A DNA stretch of 64,000 nt from Thunnus maccoyii (lineage: Eukaryota > Chordata > Actinopteri > Scombriformes > Scombridae): the NCBI RefSeq assembly GCF_910596095.1, contig NC_056538.1, positions 32,731,094 to 32,795,093 on the forward strand. The letters are read 5' to 3'. This document shows, one piece after another, positions 37,713 to 50,919 of this stretch (its first letter is position 1; the number at the start of each line of letters is the position of its first letter). Made by a program: the position numbers and the translations under genes. The notes under the pieces were generated by a model that made no database searches, had not been told where the DNA came from, and saw only the letters and a program-made list of their open reading frames with translations.

Positions 37713-38367
37713 ACAGATCAGGAGTTTGGGGTGCAACCCCTCGAGTCTGCAGGGGCCCAGCAGAGAGCGCTCATGTGACACACCAGTCCCAGTGGTTAAC
37801 TAATAATAATAATACATTATAACAACAACACTACCAACATAAAATGGTAAATAACGTCATATAAGAATAGAAAGGTGACCGATAATACATTAAATTCACA
37901 GTAAGAACAGCAAGACATGGCTAGTGATGGTAATATTGATATTTCTTCTGTAGGTCCATGTTGATGCAGGATGACGTCACCAGAACTGTCCAATCAGTGA
38001 GTTACCTGCCAGTCCATGTGACTTCATGTTTACTGCAATTTGTTAGTTTGTGATACATCAGAGTGGAAACAAAACAGACCAGAACTAAAAGGCAACAGTA
38101 CATCATCTGTTCCAAATGATTGGAACACATACAGCGAACTGAGCTGAAACAGAAAAATACCTAAAAAAGAACAGGACGGGTCCAGCCTGACCTTCAGTAC
38201 TGAAACTGTTCATGATGCAGTGAGAGAGAGAGAGAGAGAAGAAACAAGCAAATGGAGAGCAAATTGTGAACTTCAACTGCAACAGCTCTTTATTTAGATG
38301 AACAGCGCTGATAAGTCAACTGTAAATGTTACCAGAGAGGAATGCAAACTCTAAGCCTGCCAATTCA

Positions 38368-38371
<4 letters not shown>

Positions 38372-38408
<37 letters not shown>
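38372..38408. repeat. (TG)n microsatellite
   Basis: About 18 TG units. 37713-38665 otherwise holds no assignable feature. Confidence 0.96.
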
Positions 38409-38411
<3 letters not shown>

Positions 38412-38666
38412 GAAGAAAATTAAACTGGGTCAAAGTCCAAAGGGAGAAGCTGAACTACAACTGATTAAACACCAACAGTAATACTAATAAAACTGATAAC
38501 ACTATTAATACATCTACTACATCGCCGCTGATACCGTATAGGCCTGAATATCAGATGATCTGTTTTTGTCTTTTTACAGATACGACACTCTGACACTCGT
38601 ACTGGTGGGGAAAGTTTTCCTGAGATACTATTAATCTAAAGAGAAGAGAGTCCTCGTCCTTCCATC

Positions 38667-38802
38667 AAAGGACGAGTTCACAGTTTTTCAAGTGTGTCTT
38701 AAAACAACAGTCAGGAGCCTAAATGAACATTAAACCTGTTTAATATGAAGCTTCAGCGTCCAAATGAGTCAAATCAAGTAGATATCTTTCAACGTTACAG
38801 CC
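38667..38802. repeat. Foldback repeat family, copy 6 (deleted)
   Basis: Starts AAAGGACGAGTTCACAG, then jumps to the GCTTCAGCGTCCAAATGAG region, so most of the centre is missing. 38803-40282 contains a (CTG)6 run at 39059-39076 and no gene that I can assign. Confidence 0.75.
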
Positions 38803-40282
38803 TCTACTAGCACAATCTCCAGTTGAATTGTGGGTAATTCAGGCATCAGGTTTTGACAAGAAAGAAGAATGTATGATATGAAACTGTCTGTCAGTGCTAA
38901 ATCTGTGGAGTAATCTTTTAACAAACGTGGAATAAGAGACAAAGCTGCAATAATTGATTCTTCTGGCCACCTGGATGCTGCAGAATGAGCTGTGAATACA
39001 AACATGATAACAATATTATGAGATTATTAGATATTATCAGAGCTTTATCACCAAAAACTGCTGCTGCTGCTGCTGCAGAGCACTGAAGAGAACTGCAGAG
39101 TTGGTTCATCATTATGAGTGGCATCTTTGACCTTTATTGTATATTTTAGCTACATAAAAATATCGATTAGTGCAGCTTTAAACATCTAAATGAATCTATT
39201 CATGCATTTTTCAACTGTTTGATGTGGCTGCAATCAGCTGCAAGGCCTTCATGCTGACAATAATAATCATGGTATTTATCTGCATAAACAAAGGATCAAT
39301 GACTGAATGTTTCCACTCTGGAGAACTGCACACATATGTAGTCCATCACAGTGTGGACTACAACTGATGTTAAACATTTACAGTCCATAAAAAAAGATGA
39401 AAGCATAACCCATTACTAAACCTAGATCCTTATCTAAACTACAAATCCAAGCCAGCACTGACAGGACTTCAGAGGACGTGTCTGTACTTGTGTTTTTATG
39501 TGGAAGTGCCTCCATCTAGTGTCCGTCAATAGAATGACAGTGTGCAGTTAGTTCATTTATCAGGTTGCAGCTCTACTAAGTCAACACAGAAGGTAACCTC
39601 TGTGTTAACATTAACAATATGAACATTCTTCTACATCTGCATCATTACAACCTGCTGAAAACACAGGAAAGACAAGACGACAGTTTATAGAAAATGTAGA
39701 TTCACGGTCATTCAAAGGAAATGAAGCACTGTGACCTCTGTTGACTCTGATGTTATTGGTGTCGTTGTTGTTTTTGTTGATGAGCTGATTGGATCCTTAT
39801 TAACTTAAAAGTTTAGTGTTATATTTTTCAAAAAATGCTGCAGTAGCAGCTGACTGATGCTTTAAAACTTGATGCTTTAAAACGCTTTGTGATTCACTCT
39901 TAAAGGATCATTCTGGTGATTTTCTATATTTTTCCTCTTGTCAACTTCAGCTCAGTCTCACATGAAGTAAAAACAGAATGAAACACTGACAAGAAGATGT
40001 TTTTAATGGAAAATAATTCACCTCTTCTCGTAAAATAACTGGAAAATGCTTTATTTTATATATCTGACTCATAAATCTGTTGTGTTTTCTAACACAAAAT
40101 CTCTTCTTTAACGAGTCACATTCATTTATATTCAAATATTTTTTACACTGCTGAAGCTCCAGCTGTTCAGTCATTGAGGTCTTTACAGGTCCGGCTTGTT
40201 CCTAAAACCAGGACTTGAGTCAGACCTGGAACAAATGAAATCCAGTTTAATAAGGTCTGATCCTGTAATGTTTCTTTCTGAG

Positions 40283-40568
40283 GATTAAAGTATACGTCTG
40301 GCAATTTTCTTTATTTTCCTTATTGTCAACAAATCTCGTGTTTGGATCCAAACCAACAATAAACTGATCTACTAACAAGTATTGTGTGTGTATCAAAGCC
40401 TGATATATCTTCTTCCTCCGTCCAGAAACTAGCCGTTTCTAAACAAACTAACGTGACCAAACTCTTCATAATGAAGGAACGTGTCACCCAGTGCAGCGGT
40501 GGGACTCACTGGCATGTGTTTAATAGTTTTTGGACAACAACGGAGGATACACACACAATACTTGTTAG
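40283..40568. repeat. Palindromic repeat carrying the Tc1-like insertion
   Basis: TCTACTAACAAGTATTGTGT near 40368 is mirrored by ACACAATACTTGTTAGTA at 40552-40569. A related copy is at 44845-45240, and a weaker one at 44385-44520. Confidence 0.65.
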
Positions 40569-40570
40569 TA

Positions 40571-41713
40571 AACATACCACAAAAAGTAAGGAAATTTGTG
40601 TTTGGTAGATTATTTCTCTGTTGTAACAATACCGTTGGAAAGCCTGTTTATTTCCCTTTTAAATGGTGCCACATTTGTAAGGAACATGCATTTGTAGGAT
40701 GAGCAGCAGAGCTGAGTATGTGGGTTGCGCCCATGAAAAATATGCCAAATCTTTTCTGCCAATGCCAAACAGCTTATTTTGCTGTTGCTATTGACTCTTG
40801 TTTTGAGCCTCCTGGCACCCCCAGGTGCTGCCAGGTGGCCTGCCATGATTGCCCGTTTGCGCTGGTGTCGGCGACACGTGCACTAGAACCTGAACATGTG
40901 GGGGAACGTTATGTTCAGCAATGAGTCCAGTGTGGAGAAGACGCAGAGAACGCTAGGCTGATTGCTGCACCGATAGAGTAACATCTTTTGGTGGATGCAG
41001 TGTGATGGTGTGGGGCATCTCCCTCACTGGAAAAACAAGGCTTGTCATCATTGGAGGCAATCTCAATGCAGAGAGATATCAAGATGAGATTCTGCAACCA
41101 GTGGTAATCCCATATCTCCACAGTCTGGGACCAAACTGGGTTTATCAGAGACTACCTCCAGAATCTGGGAGTGGACAGGATGGCCTGCCAGCAGTCCTGA
41201 CCTCAACCCCATTGAACACTTGTGGGATCAGCTTGGGCGTGCTGTTCGTGCCAGAGTGACCAACACAACCACGTTGGCTGACTTGCGACAAATGCTGGTT
41301 GAAGAATGGGATGCCATCCCACAGCAGTGTGTGACCAGGCTGGTGACCAGCATGACAAGGAGGTGCCAGGCTGTTGTGGCTGTGTATGGTTCTTCCACAC
41401 GCTACTGAGGCTGTTTGTTAAATGAATAAATTGTTAAATTGCCAATATGTCTTGTTTCTTCAATCAAACTTCAGTCATCCGATCCACCAAACACCAAACA
41501 AGAGTCAATGGCAGAATAAGCTGTTTGGCATTGGCAGAGAAGATTTGGCATATTTTTCATGGGCGCAACCCGCATACTCAGCTCTGCTGCATGTTCCCTA
41601 CAAATGTGGCACCATTTAAAAGGTAAATAAACAGGCTTATTGCCAAGAAGCATTTTTACAACAAAGAAATAATCTACCAAACACAAACATTTCCTTACTT
41701 TTTGTGCTGTGTT
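40571..41713 (+). mobile_element. Tc1-like transposon with long inverted repeats
   Basis: 1143 bp. TA lies on both sides (40569-40570 and 41714-41715). Terminal inverted repeats are about 220-235 bp (40571-40804 and 41496-41713) and start AACATACCACAAAAAGTAAG and AACACAGCACAAAAAGTAAG. A broken transposase lies between them. Confidence 0.92.
40849..41408 (+). pseudogene. Broken Tc1-like transposase
   Basis: Parts of the DDE transposase are visible in different frames: ARLRWCRRHV, then MFSNESS where the catalytic Asp of the usual FSDES motif is replaced by Asn, then WPASSPDLNPIEHLWDQLGR with the third catalytic residue (Glu of PIEH), ending GSSTRY and TGA at 41408. The last 62 codons are open in one frame. 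Frameshifts and stops upstream mean it makes no active protein. The encoded enzyme would have cut at the flanking inverted repeats and inserted into TA. Confidence 0.9.
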
Positions 41714-41715
41714 TA

Positions 41716-42314
41716 GATAGAGATTAACAGTGTGACATCCTCTTATTTTTATAAGTTTCTTTACTTTTAGGAGCATTAGGATGTTTGGTGAGTAGCTGTA
41801 ACATTTCTGTAACACTTCAAACACAAGTCTGAACTGAATGTGTCACGTGAACATGAAGGCTGCAGCAGCACAAGGTTAAATAAACACAGACAGAAAGAGA
41901 TTAAATGCATGTTTTTTTTCTACCCTCTGAGGGCTGCTGTAATAAATGGATCACTAATTATCATCTCTCTACATTTTAAAGTTTTATCTGCACCAACTGC
42001 AAGCATTGTTTCTATAATTTCCAGTTGGTCTGCTGTAGCATTTATCTTTTCAAAATACATCATGAAGTTGCAGTGCGTCTGTTTTGGGGCATGTCTAGGA
42101 AGCCCATTGGTCAGTGAGAGCCTCTTAGATGAGTGTTCATTGGCTTAGCAAAGTGTCTGTCACGGGCCTGGTGGACGGCTACAGTCAGACCAGGGTGCAG
42201 CCGGCAGGACACAGAAAGATAAAGTCAGCCTGCAGCTACAGACGGCAAACTGCAGCTATACACCACGAGAAAAAAATTAAAAACAAAAAGTCAGGTTTGT
42301 GTTTCTGCAGCAGG
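41716..42314. other. Upstream flank of chp2
   Basis: 41850-41910 resembles 51965-52010 (AAGGCTGCAGCAGCACAAGG), so part is old repeat. The first ATG of chp2 follows TTTCTGCAGCAGG. No TATA box or convincing core promoter was identified. Confidence 0.4.
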
Positions 42315-44122
42315 ATGGGCTCCAGCAGCTCCAGCATGAACAACATCCCAAACGCTCAGGAGCTCATAGAAGAAACCGGCTGTGAGTTGAGATTCTTTGG
42401 CTTTGGTTCTTAAAGTTGTGAAAAATATTTGGCAGGAACATGTTTGTGGAAAAATAGGAGAGGAGGGGAAAAGAAGGAGAGAAGAGAGCAGATTAGCTCT
42501 CTTCTTTAAAATGAAGGAAAACAACTTCATTAATCATTTTATAAGTATTAAAATTATTTTAGAATATCTTTATTAAAACTCTCTTGAGTCTGTGGGGTCT
42601 GTCGCACGGCTCTCAACGATCAACACACTTGCTTTAACCCATAAAGTCACATATTTCACCTTAATTTCAATATATAGCTACACAGTCTGTTCCCAAATGT
42701 ACCATCACATGTAAACAGCCGTGTAAACTGACTGTAACAGTGTTGTTGTTGTCTGTGCTGATGGATGGTAACAGCTGTGAAACATAAAGCCAAAACACAA
42801 CACACACACACACAGAGACGGTTTCCTGCTGCAGGCTACAAATAATCTCCTTAACAATCTGATGAAACATCCGTATCACACCAAGCAACACATCACATAG
42901 TGAGTTTATCAGAGCATCGCAACATGTCGTATTTATAATAAAATGAGACATTTTGTGTAAATATAGATAAACTTCACTGCCTCTGTTCTGTATCAACTGC
43001 AAAGTTTGTTTTTATTTAAAAGACACAAAACCTTAAAAGGTTTAATTACAGTTTACAGTAAAGGAGGCTTCAGTAATGCTGCAATACTGGAAATGAAACA
43101 CTTGGAAACACATGATGCATGGATTCAGTGATCTGTATGTTTAGTCGTAACTATTTGAACTCTTGGTAATATTATGTGTCTGTATGTATGTATGTTTTTC
43201 ACTTTGTATGTTAGAGCAGCATTTTGTGTGTAAAAGGAAGCATTTAGTTTGAGTTTTACACATTCAAACACACTGAAAAGAAATCATAAAATACTGTAAT
43301 AACATTTACAGACAGATAATATACTTTTAATGACTCCACCAGACAACAACATACATTTGACTTCTTATTTGTTCTTTATATTGTTTGTGCTTGAATTATA
43401 AAACTCTACAAAAATAACATAAAAGTACTTTTTACATGTATGAAAAATTATTTACTTCCGTTGTGTAAAATCACTATAATTTTCCTAATATTTCTCCATG
43501 GATGTCTGGTAAGGTTTTGCTCATAAATAAATAATTTTGCATTATGCATTAATGTATTTTTCATTTCTTTTAGTGTCACTATAACATGAAGAATTTCTGT
43601 CACTTATAGCAGCCTTATTGCACTCTGTATTTAAAATGAATTCACAGACACTAAGTCAAGTTTAAAAGAAATAAATCTACAATAAATTAAGTTAAAGATT
43701 TAATTTAAAAAGAGTAGCAAAGGTCTGAGGGAGATTATGTTATTTACAATGATTTCTTACACCTTTAATAAACTACTGGAGCAGCAGGTGGAAACAGTTG
43801 GTTAGAAGTTTCAATTTTCAGTTTTCAACATTTCTATCAGATCGTATTATGTTTTTATATGTCGCCTACTCAGCCTTCATCTGCAGATGCTCTCAAAAAT
43901 GGAAAATTTGAGCTTCTTTAGTTCTGTTACAACTAAAACAAACTTAATCTGCTGATGAAGACCGTGTGATGCGGTCGAAAGCTCCAGAACAAGCGAGTTC
44001 ATGGCGTCAGGAATGATTTGACAAAACTGAGAATGAACGAGTTAATGGACAAAAACACCAAGAAAAACTTCTTATACACTCAAACTATCAGTTAAAACCA
44101 CATTATACCAATGCTACTGTTA

Positions 44123-44171
<49 letters not shown>

Positions 44172-44172
44172 T

Positions 44173-44213
<41 letters not shown>

Positions 44214-47200
44214 ATAGCAGCACAGTGAGCGTTGTTGAACTCATCAGTGTTGTTTCATCTGTTGTTTATCTCAGTTTCTTGTGTCGACACCCTGAAACGT
44301 CCTCACTGATAAAGACGCTGTGCAGGTTGTTAACAGACAACACTAAACACTAGATGTGTTTACTGTTTTCTTTGTGATTTTAAAGGACCATACTGCTGTT
44401 TTTAGCCCATTAAAGTACATTTTTCTTATTGTGAACAAATCCCAAAAACCAACAATGAATTAATCCTACAAATCATTCATGTCTGTGTATCCTGACATAG
44501 TCTGTGTTTATTTTTATATTTGTGTATACAGTTTATCATATCAAACATTCAGACCATCCCACATGACACTGCCATATTTCATATTTCATTAAAAATATAA
44601 CAAGACACCTTCATATAACACATTTATAAAACATCAGTAATAACATTATATATGTATATACTTCTACTTTCTTTCAAAAAGCACACAGATTTGTACAAAA
44701 TTTCAAATAAATTGTGTGAACAGCAGTTGAAAGAAACGTAGTTGTGAGCAGGAGCTGGACACTCCGGCGTCCAACATTTCAGATTTTGCAACGATTTTAA
44801 AACAAAAAACAATTAATCTTTTCAACAACATCTATGTTTGTTTAAAGGGTAATTCTGGTGGGTTTTTTAAAATATTTTTTTTTCTTGTTAATAAATCTCA
44901 TGTTTGGATCCAAACCAACAATGAACCGATCTACTAACAAGTACTGTGTGTGTATCAAAGCCTGATATATCTTATTCCTCCATTGTTGTTTAAAACTATT
45001 AAAAACACATCAGTGAGTCACATCGCTGCACTGGGTGACTTGTTCCTCTTGACTTAATACTGAAGTTTTTTGAGAAATTTACAATATGAACACAACACAA
45101 AGTTCAGAGGTTGTGCTATTTAGTGCAACAAGCTAGCAAACCTGTAAACAGAACAGCGTTCCTGCACATGCTCAGTGGCGTCTGAGATTTGTTGACAAGA
45201 GGGAAAATACAGAAAATCGCCAAACATCAGAATTTTGAAGTTTTCTTCTGTGTTTTATAAAAATGTCCTGATGCAAGAAAAATGGTCTCTGCTCACAAAT
45301 ACACACAGTCTTGTTAGTTAACAAAGTGAATGTGAAGCTGTGTCAGCAGAGATGTGATTCAGTGTGTTTCCACCTCCTGCAAACAGACAGTATCTGACTT
45401 GCCGCAGTATGAACCTGTGAGGACTGATGATGAGGTATCGATTAGTCTGTAATCAATCAAACGTTCTCTGTGTTTCAGTCTCTGCGGCTCACATCCTCCG
45501 TCTGTACGAGAGGTTCGAGTTTCTGGACAAAGACCAGAGAGGAGAGCTCAGGTTGGTGGACGGATGGATCATTGTGTGGAAAAATAATTAATATTCATAT
45601 TAACATCCTGAAAGAAAACATGAAGTTTGTTGTCTGAAAATACATTTGAGTTTACTATATGGATGTGTTTTTTTGACAAAAGTGTGTTTATTTTCAGACT
45701 CTGCATCACAAACATTTTGAAAAACTCCAGTAAACCTTGTTTTTTTGTTGATTTGAAGGTGAAAATACATCTGTGCGTCTTGGCCGGCTACATGTAGAAT
45801 GTCTGTAAAGGTTAAAAAGATAAAACAGTTAATGTAGAAACCAGCGGTGGCAAGAAACAAAACACATTTACTCAAGTTCTACACTTAAGTTTGATTTTTT
45901 GGTACATTTCTTCAGTATTTTTGTGTTTTGCTACTTTACATTTGAGAGAAATATTTTATTTTTTACTCCACTACATTTATTTGACAGCAGTAATTCTCGT
46001 TACTTTTTCAGATTAAGATTTTAAATGAAAAAACATATGATCATATTATAAAATATTATGAATTGTTACTGCTTAAACTACCAGGCAGTTAAACATAGCT
46101 CCAACTCGACCAAGTACAACATAAAAATACAGCTTACATGTTAATACACCAATAATAATGATCCAGTAAACACTGACAGAGGCCATTCTGTGCTTTTACA
46201 CTTCATACTTTATATACATTTGCTTTTATTTATCTGAATACTACATCACTGCTAGAAAAAAACACATAGAACCATAGAGGCCACCAGGACCTGCTGACGC
46301 CTCCATCAAAGACAGTTCACTACTGATCCTACTGATGTCGCTGTTTCACAACAATACGGATTATTACAGGAGCTGAGTGTTATGTCAGATATAAAATATT
46401 AAGCTACAGTTCACATTTGTGATCAGTAAATATATAACAGATGTCAGGTGTGATTGGTTATAGAGTAGATAGATGGAGTACTTTTTAAATCTCTATGAGA
46501 AATGTGGTTTTTACTGCAGCAAAGTCATATATATCATGAAACAAAAGAGAAAAGGCTCTTGTGGGAAGAAACAAAACACATTAACAGCCATAAATAATAT
46601 ACGACAACTAGGATTAAAAAAATAACAAGAGCATTGTCGATTGCGGTTTGTGTGTGTATATATGATGTTAATTTACTGACAGTTCTCTGTCTGTCTCAGG
46701 CCTGAGGATTTCGAAACAGTTCGTGAGTTGGCCTTGAACCCCATCGGAGACAGAATCATCGGCGCGTTCTTTTCTCCCAGGTACAACAGTCTACATATGT
46801 TTCTCTTCATAACACACACACACTGCTGTTATTCAAGTTTTAGACTATAAACTACAGAATTTCCCTTTTCTTTTTTTCGACCACCCAGGCAGCTGTTTGC
46901 TTCAGTTTAACTAAACCACCACAGGCATATTAAACTAGATTTTACTGCTGTATCTTTCACACATGATGTACAGACTGGAGGTCAAATTAAAGGAAAAACC
47001 AACATAAAGTGTCTTAGAAAGGTGTTGGGCCACCATGTGTTGCTAGAACAGCTTCAATGCACCTTGACATTGATTCTACAAAGTCTACTGGAGGGATGAA
47101 CACCATTCTTCCAAAAGATATTCCCTCATTTGGTGTTTTGATGATGGTGGTGGAGAGCGCTGTCTAACACATCAGTCCAGAACCTCCCATAGGTGTTCGG

Positions 47201-50200
47201 CTGGGTTGAGATCTGGTGACTGTGAAGGTCATAGCGTCTGATTCACATCATTTTCATACTCATTAAACCATTCAGTGACCCCTTGTTGCCCTATGGATGG
47301 GGGCATCCTGGAAGAGACCACTCCCATCAGGATAGAAATGTTTCATCATAGGATGAAGGTGATCACTTTGTATGGATTAGCAGTGACCCTACCCTCAAAG
47401 GGGACAAGTGGACCCAAACCATGCCAGAAAAATGCCCCCCACAGCATATCAGAGCCACCAAATCCCCTTACTGTAGGGGTCAAGCATCCAGACATGTACT
47501 GGTTTTTCCGTTAATTTGACCCCCGTCTGTATGTTGTTGTTTGATTTGGAGGACTTATTGCAGAAACACTGAATTCTTCATATGAAGTTAAAACAAACTC
47601 TAGTTTTGAGGGTTTGGATTTGACCGTAGTGGTATTAGAGAGCAGTTTATGGTTTATCCTGTGTTTGTTTGCAACTTTGAACAGGAAGCAGGAAACATTT
47701 CCCTTTCCTCTCTCTCTCTCTCCAGACAGGAAACGGTGGACTTTCCCTCCTTTGTCCGAATTCTCGCTCATTTCCGTCCGACCGACACAAACCGACCCAA
47801 AGATGGGATGCAGCAAGAGCCGGTCAACAGCAGCACCAGGAAACTCAAATGTCAGTCCAGTTTGTTTTCTTCTGACCTCTGATCCATCAATACCTGTCCC
47901 TCTCTCTAAGAAAATGACATACAAACTGAAAAACTGTGTGTGTGTGTGTTCAGTTGCCTTCCAGTTGTACGATCAGGACAGAGATGGAAAGATTTCCAGA
48001 GTGGAGCTTCTCCAGGTTTGTAACTGTTGCAACTCGTCCTTGATAATCTGCACAAACATTAGAAACAAACTGCAAATGGCTCTGTTCCCATTGATTTGAA
48101 ACACATTTATTTGACTGAACTGCTAACGTGATATGATTACTTCACTACCCAGCAGTGTCCTGGTTTAGATATTTCATATTCATAGCAGAAAACTTTCTTT
48201 AATAAACACACAGTAAAAACATCATACAGGAGTATAGTGGAATCAACTAATATTTTGTCATTAAATTAGATATATATTTTTTATAATTTCAAGTTAATTG
48301 ACCTAAAATTTAACTTTTTTTCTATACCATTTCAGGACTTTATGTGTTTTTCTGACTTGAAGTGATGAGTTGAGTGAACTGCTGAGATTACTCAACTCAT
48401 TAAATTAAGTTTCTAAAGATGTTTCTTTAGCATGTTAGCAGATTTCCCAGAAGTTAAAACTCTCTTAACACTCTTAAATCTCTCCAGTGACTCAAAATGG
48501 CAACACCAAAACCCATGACAATAAAAACAATGCAAACCATGATGAAGGTTAATATTGAAACCAGTCCCCACCCACTGACTCTACAGAGCAACAGCTGCAA
48601 CTACAGCTGTAAGTCATTTCACATCAAATGGAAAACTGACTCTGTTAACAAATGAAAGCCAAATTTCATCTTAATAAGATTTACAGTTTCAAACAAAGAC
48701 TTGAGCAGTTCAATAAAATAACAGATCTAAATCCAACAAACAAAGTCAAGGGTCTTATATAAACATGCAATATTTAGTCTAGATAACTTTTGGTGGTGTT
48801 AGAAGTATTTGTTGACTTCATGTAAAATTTTTGGCTCCAAATATGGGTACATGCACTGCAATGAATCATAGAAATTAGGATAATAGTGCACATTTTCAAA
48901 CAGTTTATCCTAGACATCAATGTAATTATACTGGAAGGGCAATCAAACTTCTAATATTGGCAGGAAGATATAATTGTGTATCATCTGCATAGAAATGCAG
49001 TATAAAAGTATTGAGACCTTTTACTTAAGTAAAGGTGGCAATGCTACAGTATAGTTATACTTAAGAAGTAAAAGTCCTGCATTCAACATCTTATTCAAGT
49101 AAAAGTAAAGAGGTATTAGTTGCAAAATGTACTTAACCTGGCTTTTGGTTACAATATTTTATGGGCATTATTTATTTTAATTAATAATTTATGTTATTTT
49201 TATTAATATTTAAAACTTTGTTTTTATGTCTGTCTTATCTAGTTCTTATTTTTTAATCTATTTTATTGTTTTTTATTACATTTTTATCTTTTTATGACAT
49301 TAGTCTCAGATTATTTTTACTGTTTACATTTATTCTTATTATCTTATTTAGTCTTATTATCAGCCCGTCAGTCATCTGTAAAACACTTTGAATTGCACTA
49401 ACCTGTATGAAAGGCACTATACATATAAAGCTGATTGATTGTTAAGTATCAAAAGGGAAAGTATTAATTATGCGAAATGGCCCGACTCAGTGTAATATTA
49501 CAGATATGCAGTGCCTGTAAAACTGCATTCAACCCTCTTGAAATTATACATGTTTTATTGTCTTACAACATTGAATAAAAGGTTTAATGTGGATTATTTG
49601 ACATTGATCAACAGATAAATGTTGAAGTGAAAACAGATCTCTATGAAGTGATTTAAATTAGTTACAACTATGAAAAATATAAAATACATCATCTGTTTTA
49701 CTTGTAAAATTTAAATCTGAAAAGTAACTAAAGCTGTCAAATAAATGTAGTGGAGTAAAAAGTACAATATTCCCCTCTGAAATGTAGTGGAGTGGACGTA
49801 TAAAATAGCATAAATGGAAATACCCAAATAAAGTACCTCAAAATTACACTTAAGTACAGTACTTGAATAAATGTACTGTTGCTCAATGTAAATAGAGAAA
49901 AGAATGAGGCCCAGAATCGAGCCTTGAGGTACTCCGCAGGTACGTTTTGTAGATGAGGAAATGAAGCTACCACAGTTCCACAGAGACAATTTGAACCAAT
50001 CAAGAGCCAAGCGACTAATTCCAATGTGAGCTCTGATTGGTTGGTTCTGTGACTGTGACAGGTGCTGCGGGAGATGCTGGGGATGCAGGTGACAGAGGAC
50101 CAGCTGCAGTGCATCGCCGAACGAGCCATACAGGAAGCAGACCTGGACAGAGACGACGCCATCTCCTTTGATGAGTTCAGAAAGGTGAGAGGATCGACGA

Positions 50201-50919
50201 CTCCAAACTGTCAGAGCTCAGTGAAACTTTACTGAGTTTTCACTTTGTAAAATCTATTAAATAAAAACTAACAGATCAAAACTAAACTAGGTAAGAAAAT
50301 AGACACTTTTGGGACGTTGATCTGGTCAAAAACAGCGCTATCATTTTCAGAAATCTGATTTAAATGAATTTAAGTTTAGGATATATTCCTGATAGTAAAT
50401 ACAGATGTATATTATTTTTTATCCATATATTTTTTTAGTATTTAGAGACAGAATAAGCATTGTGACAATATTTGCCTGCTGAATTGACCTGTTAATTCTT
50501 CAGAAAATGAATTAAAACTCTTATGCTTGAATAGAACACAAACTCATATAAATAAAAAACCTTCAATCAGAAACTTTATGAAGTTTTATAACATAAAAAA
50601 AAGACATTTGCTAATATTTATCAAGACAAGCTTTCTTTTACATGTGAATATGTGTTTGGGGAACATGAACAAGATTAACATCAACACAAACCAACAAACA
50701 AAGAGCTTCCAGTAATGATCAAATATCTTTATTAAAAAGGAGAAAGTCGCTTTTTCAATAATATGTTTAAAAATATCCATGAAAAATTTCACATGACATT
50801 AAAAACACATCCTACAGACACTTGAATGTCTACCTTTTATAAATTATTTTTTATTTTGTTTTCAGTCACTGGAGAAAGTTAACATCGATCACAAGATGAG
50901 TATCCGCTTCCTGAAATAA
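42315..50919 (+). CDS. chp2: Calcineurin B homologous protein, CHP2-like (7 coding exons)
   Basis: Coding exons: 42315-42381, 45479-45551, 46700-46780, 47726-47850, 47954-48015, 50062-50184, 50866-50919. All introns are GT-AG and the phases join to 585 nt, giving 194 aa plus TAA; CHP1 and CHP2 are about 195 aa. The protein starts MGSSSS, with Gly2 and Ser6 fitting N-myristoylation. Four EF-hand regions are expected. The EF1 loop (residues 39-50) is degenerate, with Arg at position 5 and Asp at position 12. EF3 (122-133, [12 protein letters not shown]) is canonical. EF4 (163-174) has Asp instead of Gly at loop position 6. Known family role: cytosolic-face Ca2+-binding cofactor of NHE Na+/H+ exchangers. 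CHP2 is preferred over CHP1 because of [19 protein letters not shown] and the terminal Lys. The start is the first ATG of exon 1 and gives the myristoylation site. The sequence TTTCTGCAG just before the start leaves room for an upstream non-coding exon. Intron 5 is about 2 kb and full of mobile-element relics. Confidence 0.9.
42382..45478 (+). other. chp2 intron 1
   Basis: Non-coding. It holds a (TG)n microsatellite at 44124-44210, interrupted by TATG, and palindromic-repeat fragments at 44385-44520 and 44845-45240. The rest is AT-rich. Confidence 0.8.
45842..46255. mobile_element. CAGTGGTGGAA-type hAT-like copy in chp2 intron 2
   Basis: Left end CAGCGGTGGCAAG and right end with CATCACTGCT are inverted. 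Internal CTCCACTACATTTATTTGAC is shared with 22160 and 56875 (reversed). The copy is old and internally deleted. Confidence 0.75.
46985..47515 (-). pseudogene. Second Tc1-like transposase relic, in chp2 intron 3
   Basis: On the minus strand: [10 protein letters not shown]-like text, then [20 protein letters not shown], then a small deletion at the DDNAP box leaving APIHRA, then blocks toward the C-terminal end around 47000. Stops and deletions disable it. It belongs to a different Tc1-like family from 40571-41713, as their transposases differ. Confidence 0.88.
48840..50035 (-). pseudogene. L2/Rex1-like LINE RT relic in chp2 intron 5, split
   Basis: 49888-50010 on the minus strand reads [18 protein letters not shown], an RT motif. 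The next RT motif, [10 protein letters not shown], lies at about 49008-48975, with relic sequence continuing to about 48840. The two are separated by inserted sequence at about 49010-49888. All frames are broken. This is a non-LTR retrotransposon remnant in the orientation opposite to chp2. Confidence 0.82.
49010..49888. mobile_element. hAT-like copy inserted in the LINE, itself carrying a LINE tail
   Basis: The ends match the CAGTGGTGGAA-type element (ACCTTTTACTTAAGTAAAGG on the left; CACTTAAGTACAGTACTTG on the right). At about 49150-49445 it contains a retroposon 3' tail (AACACTTTGAATTGCACTAA, ending in a TGATTGATTG repeat). A further fragment near 49500-49600 looks Tc1-like. Confidence 0.65.
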
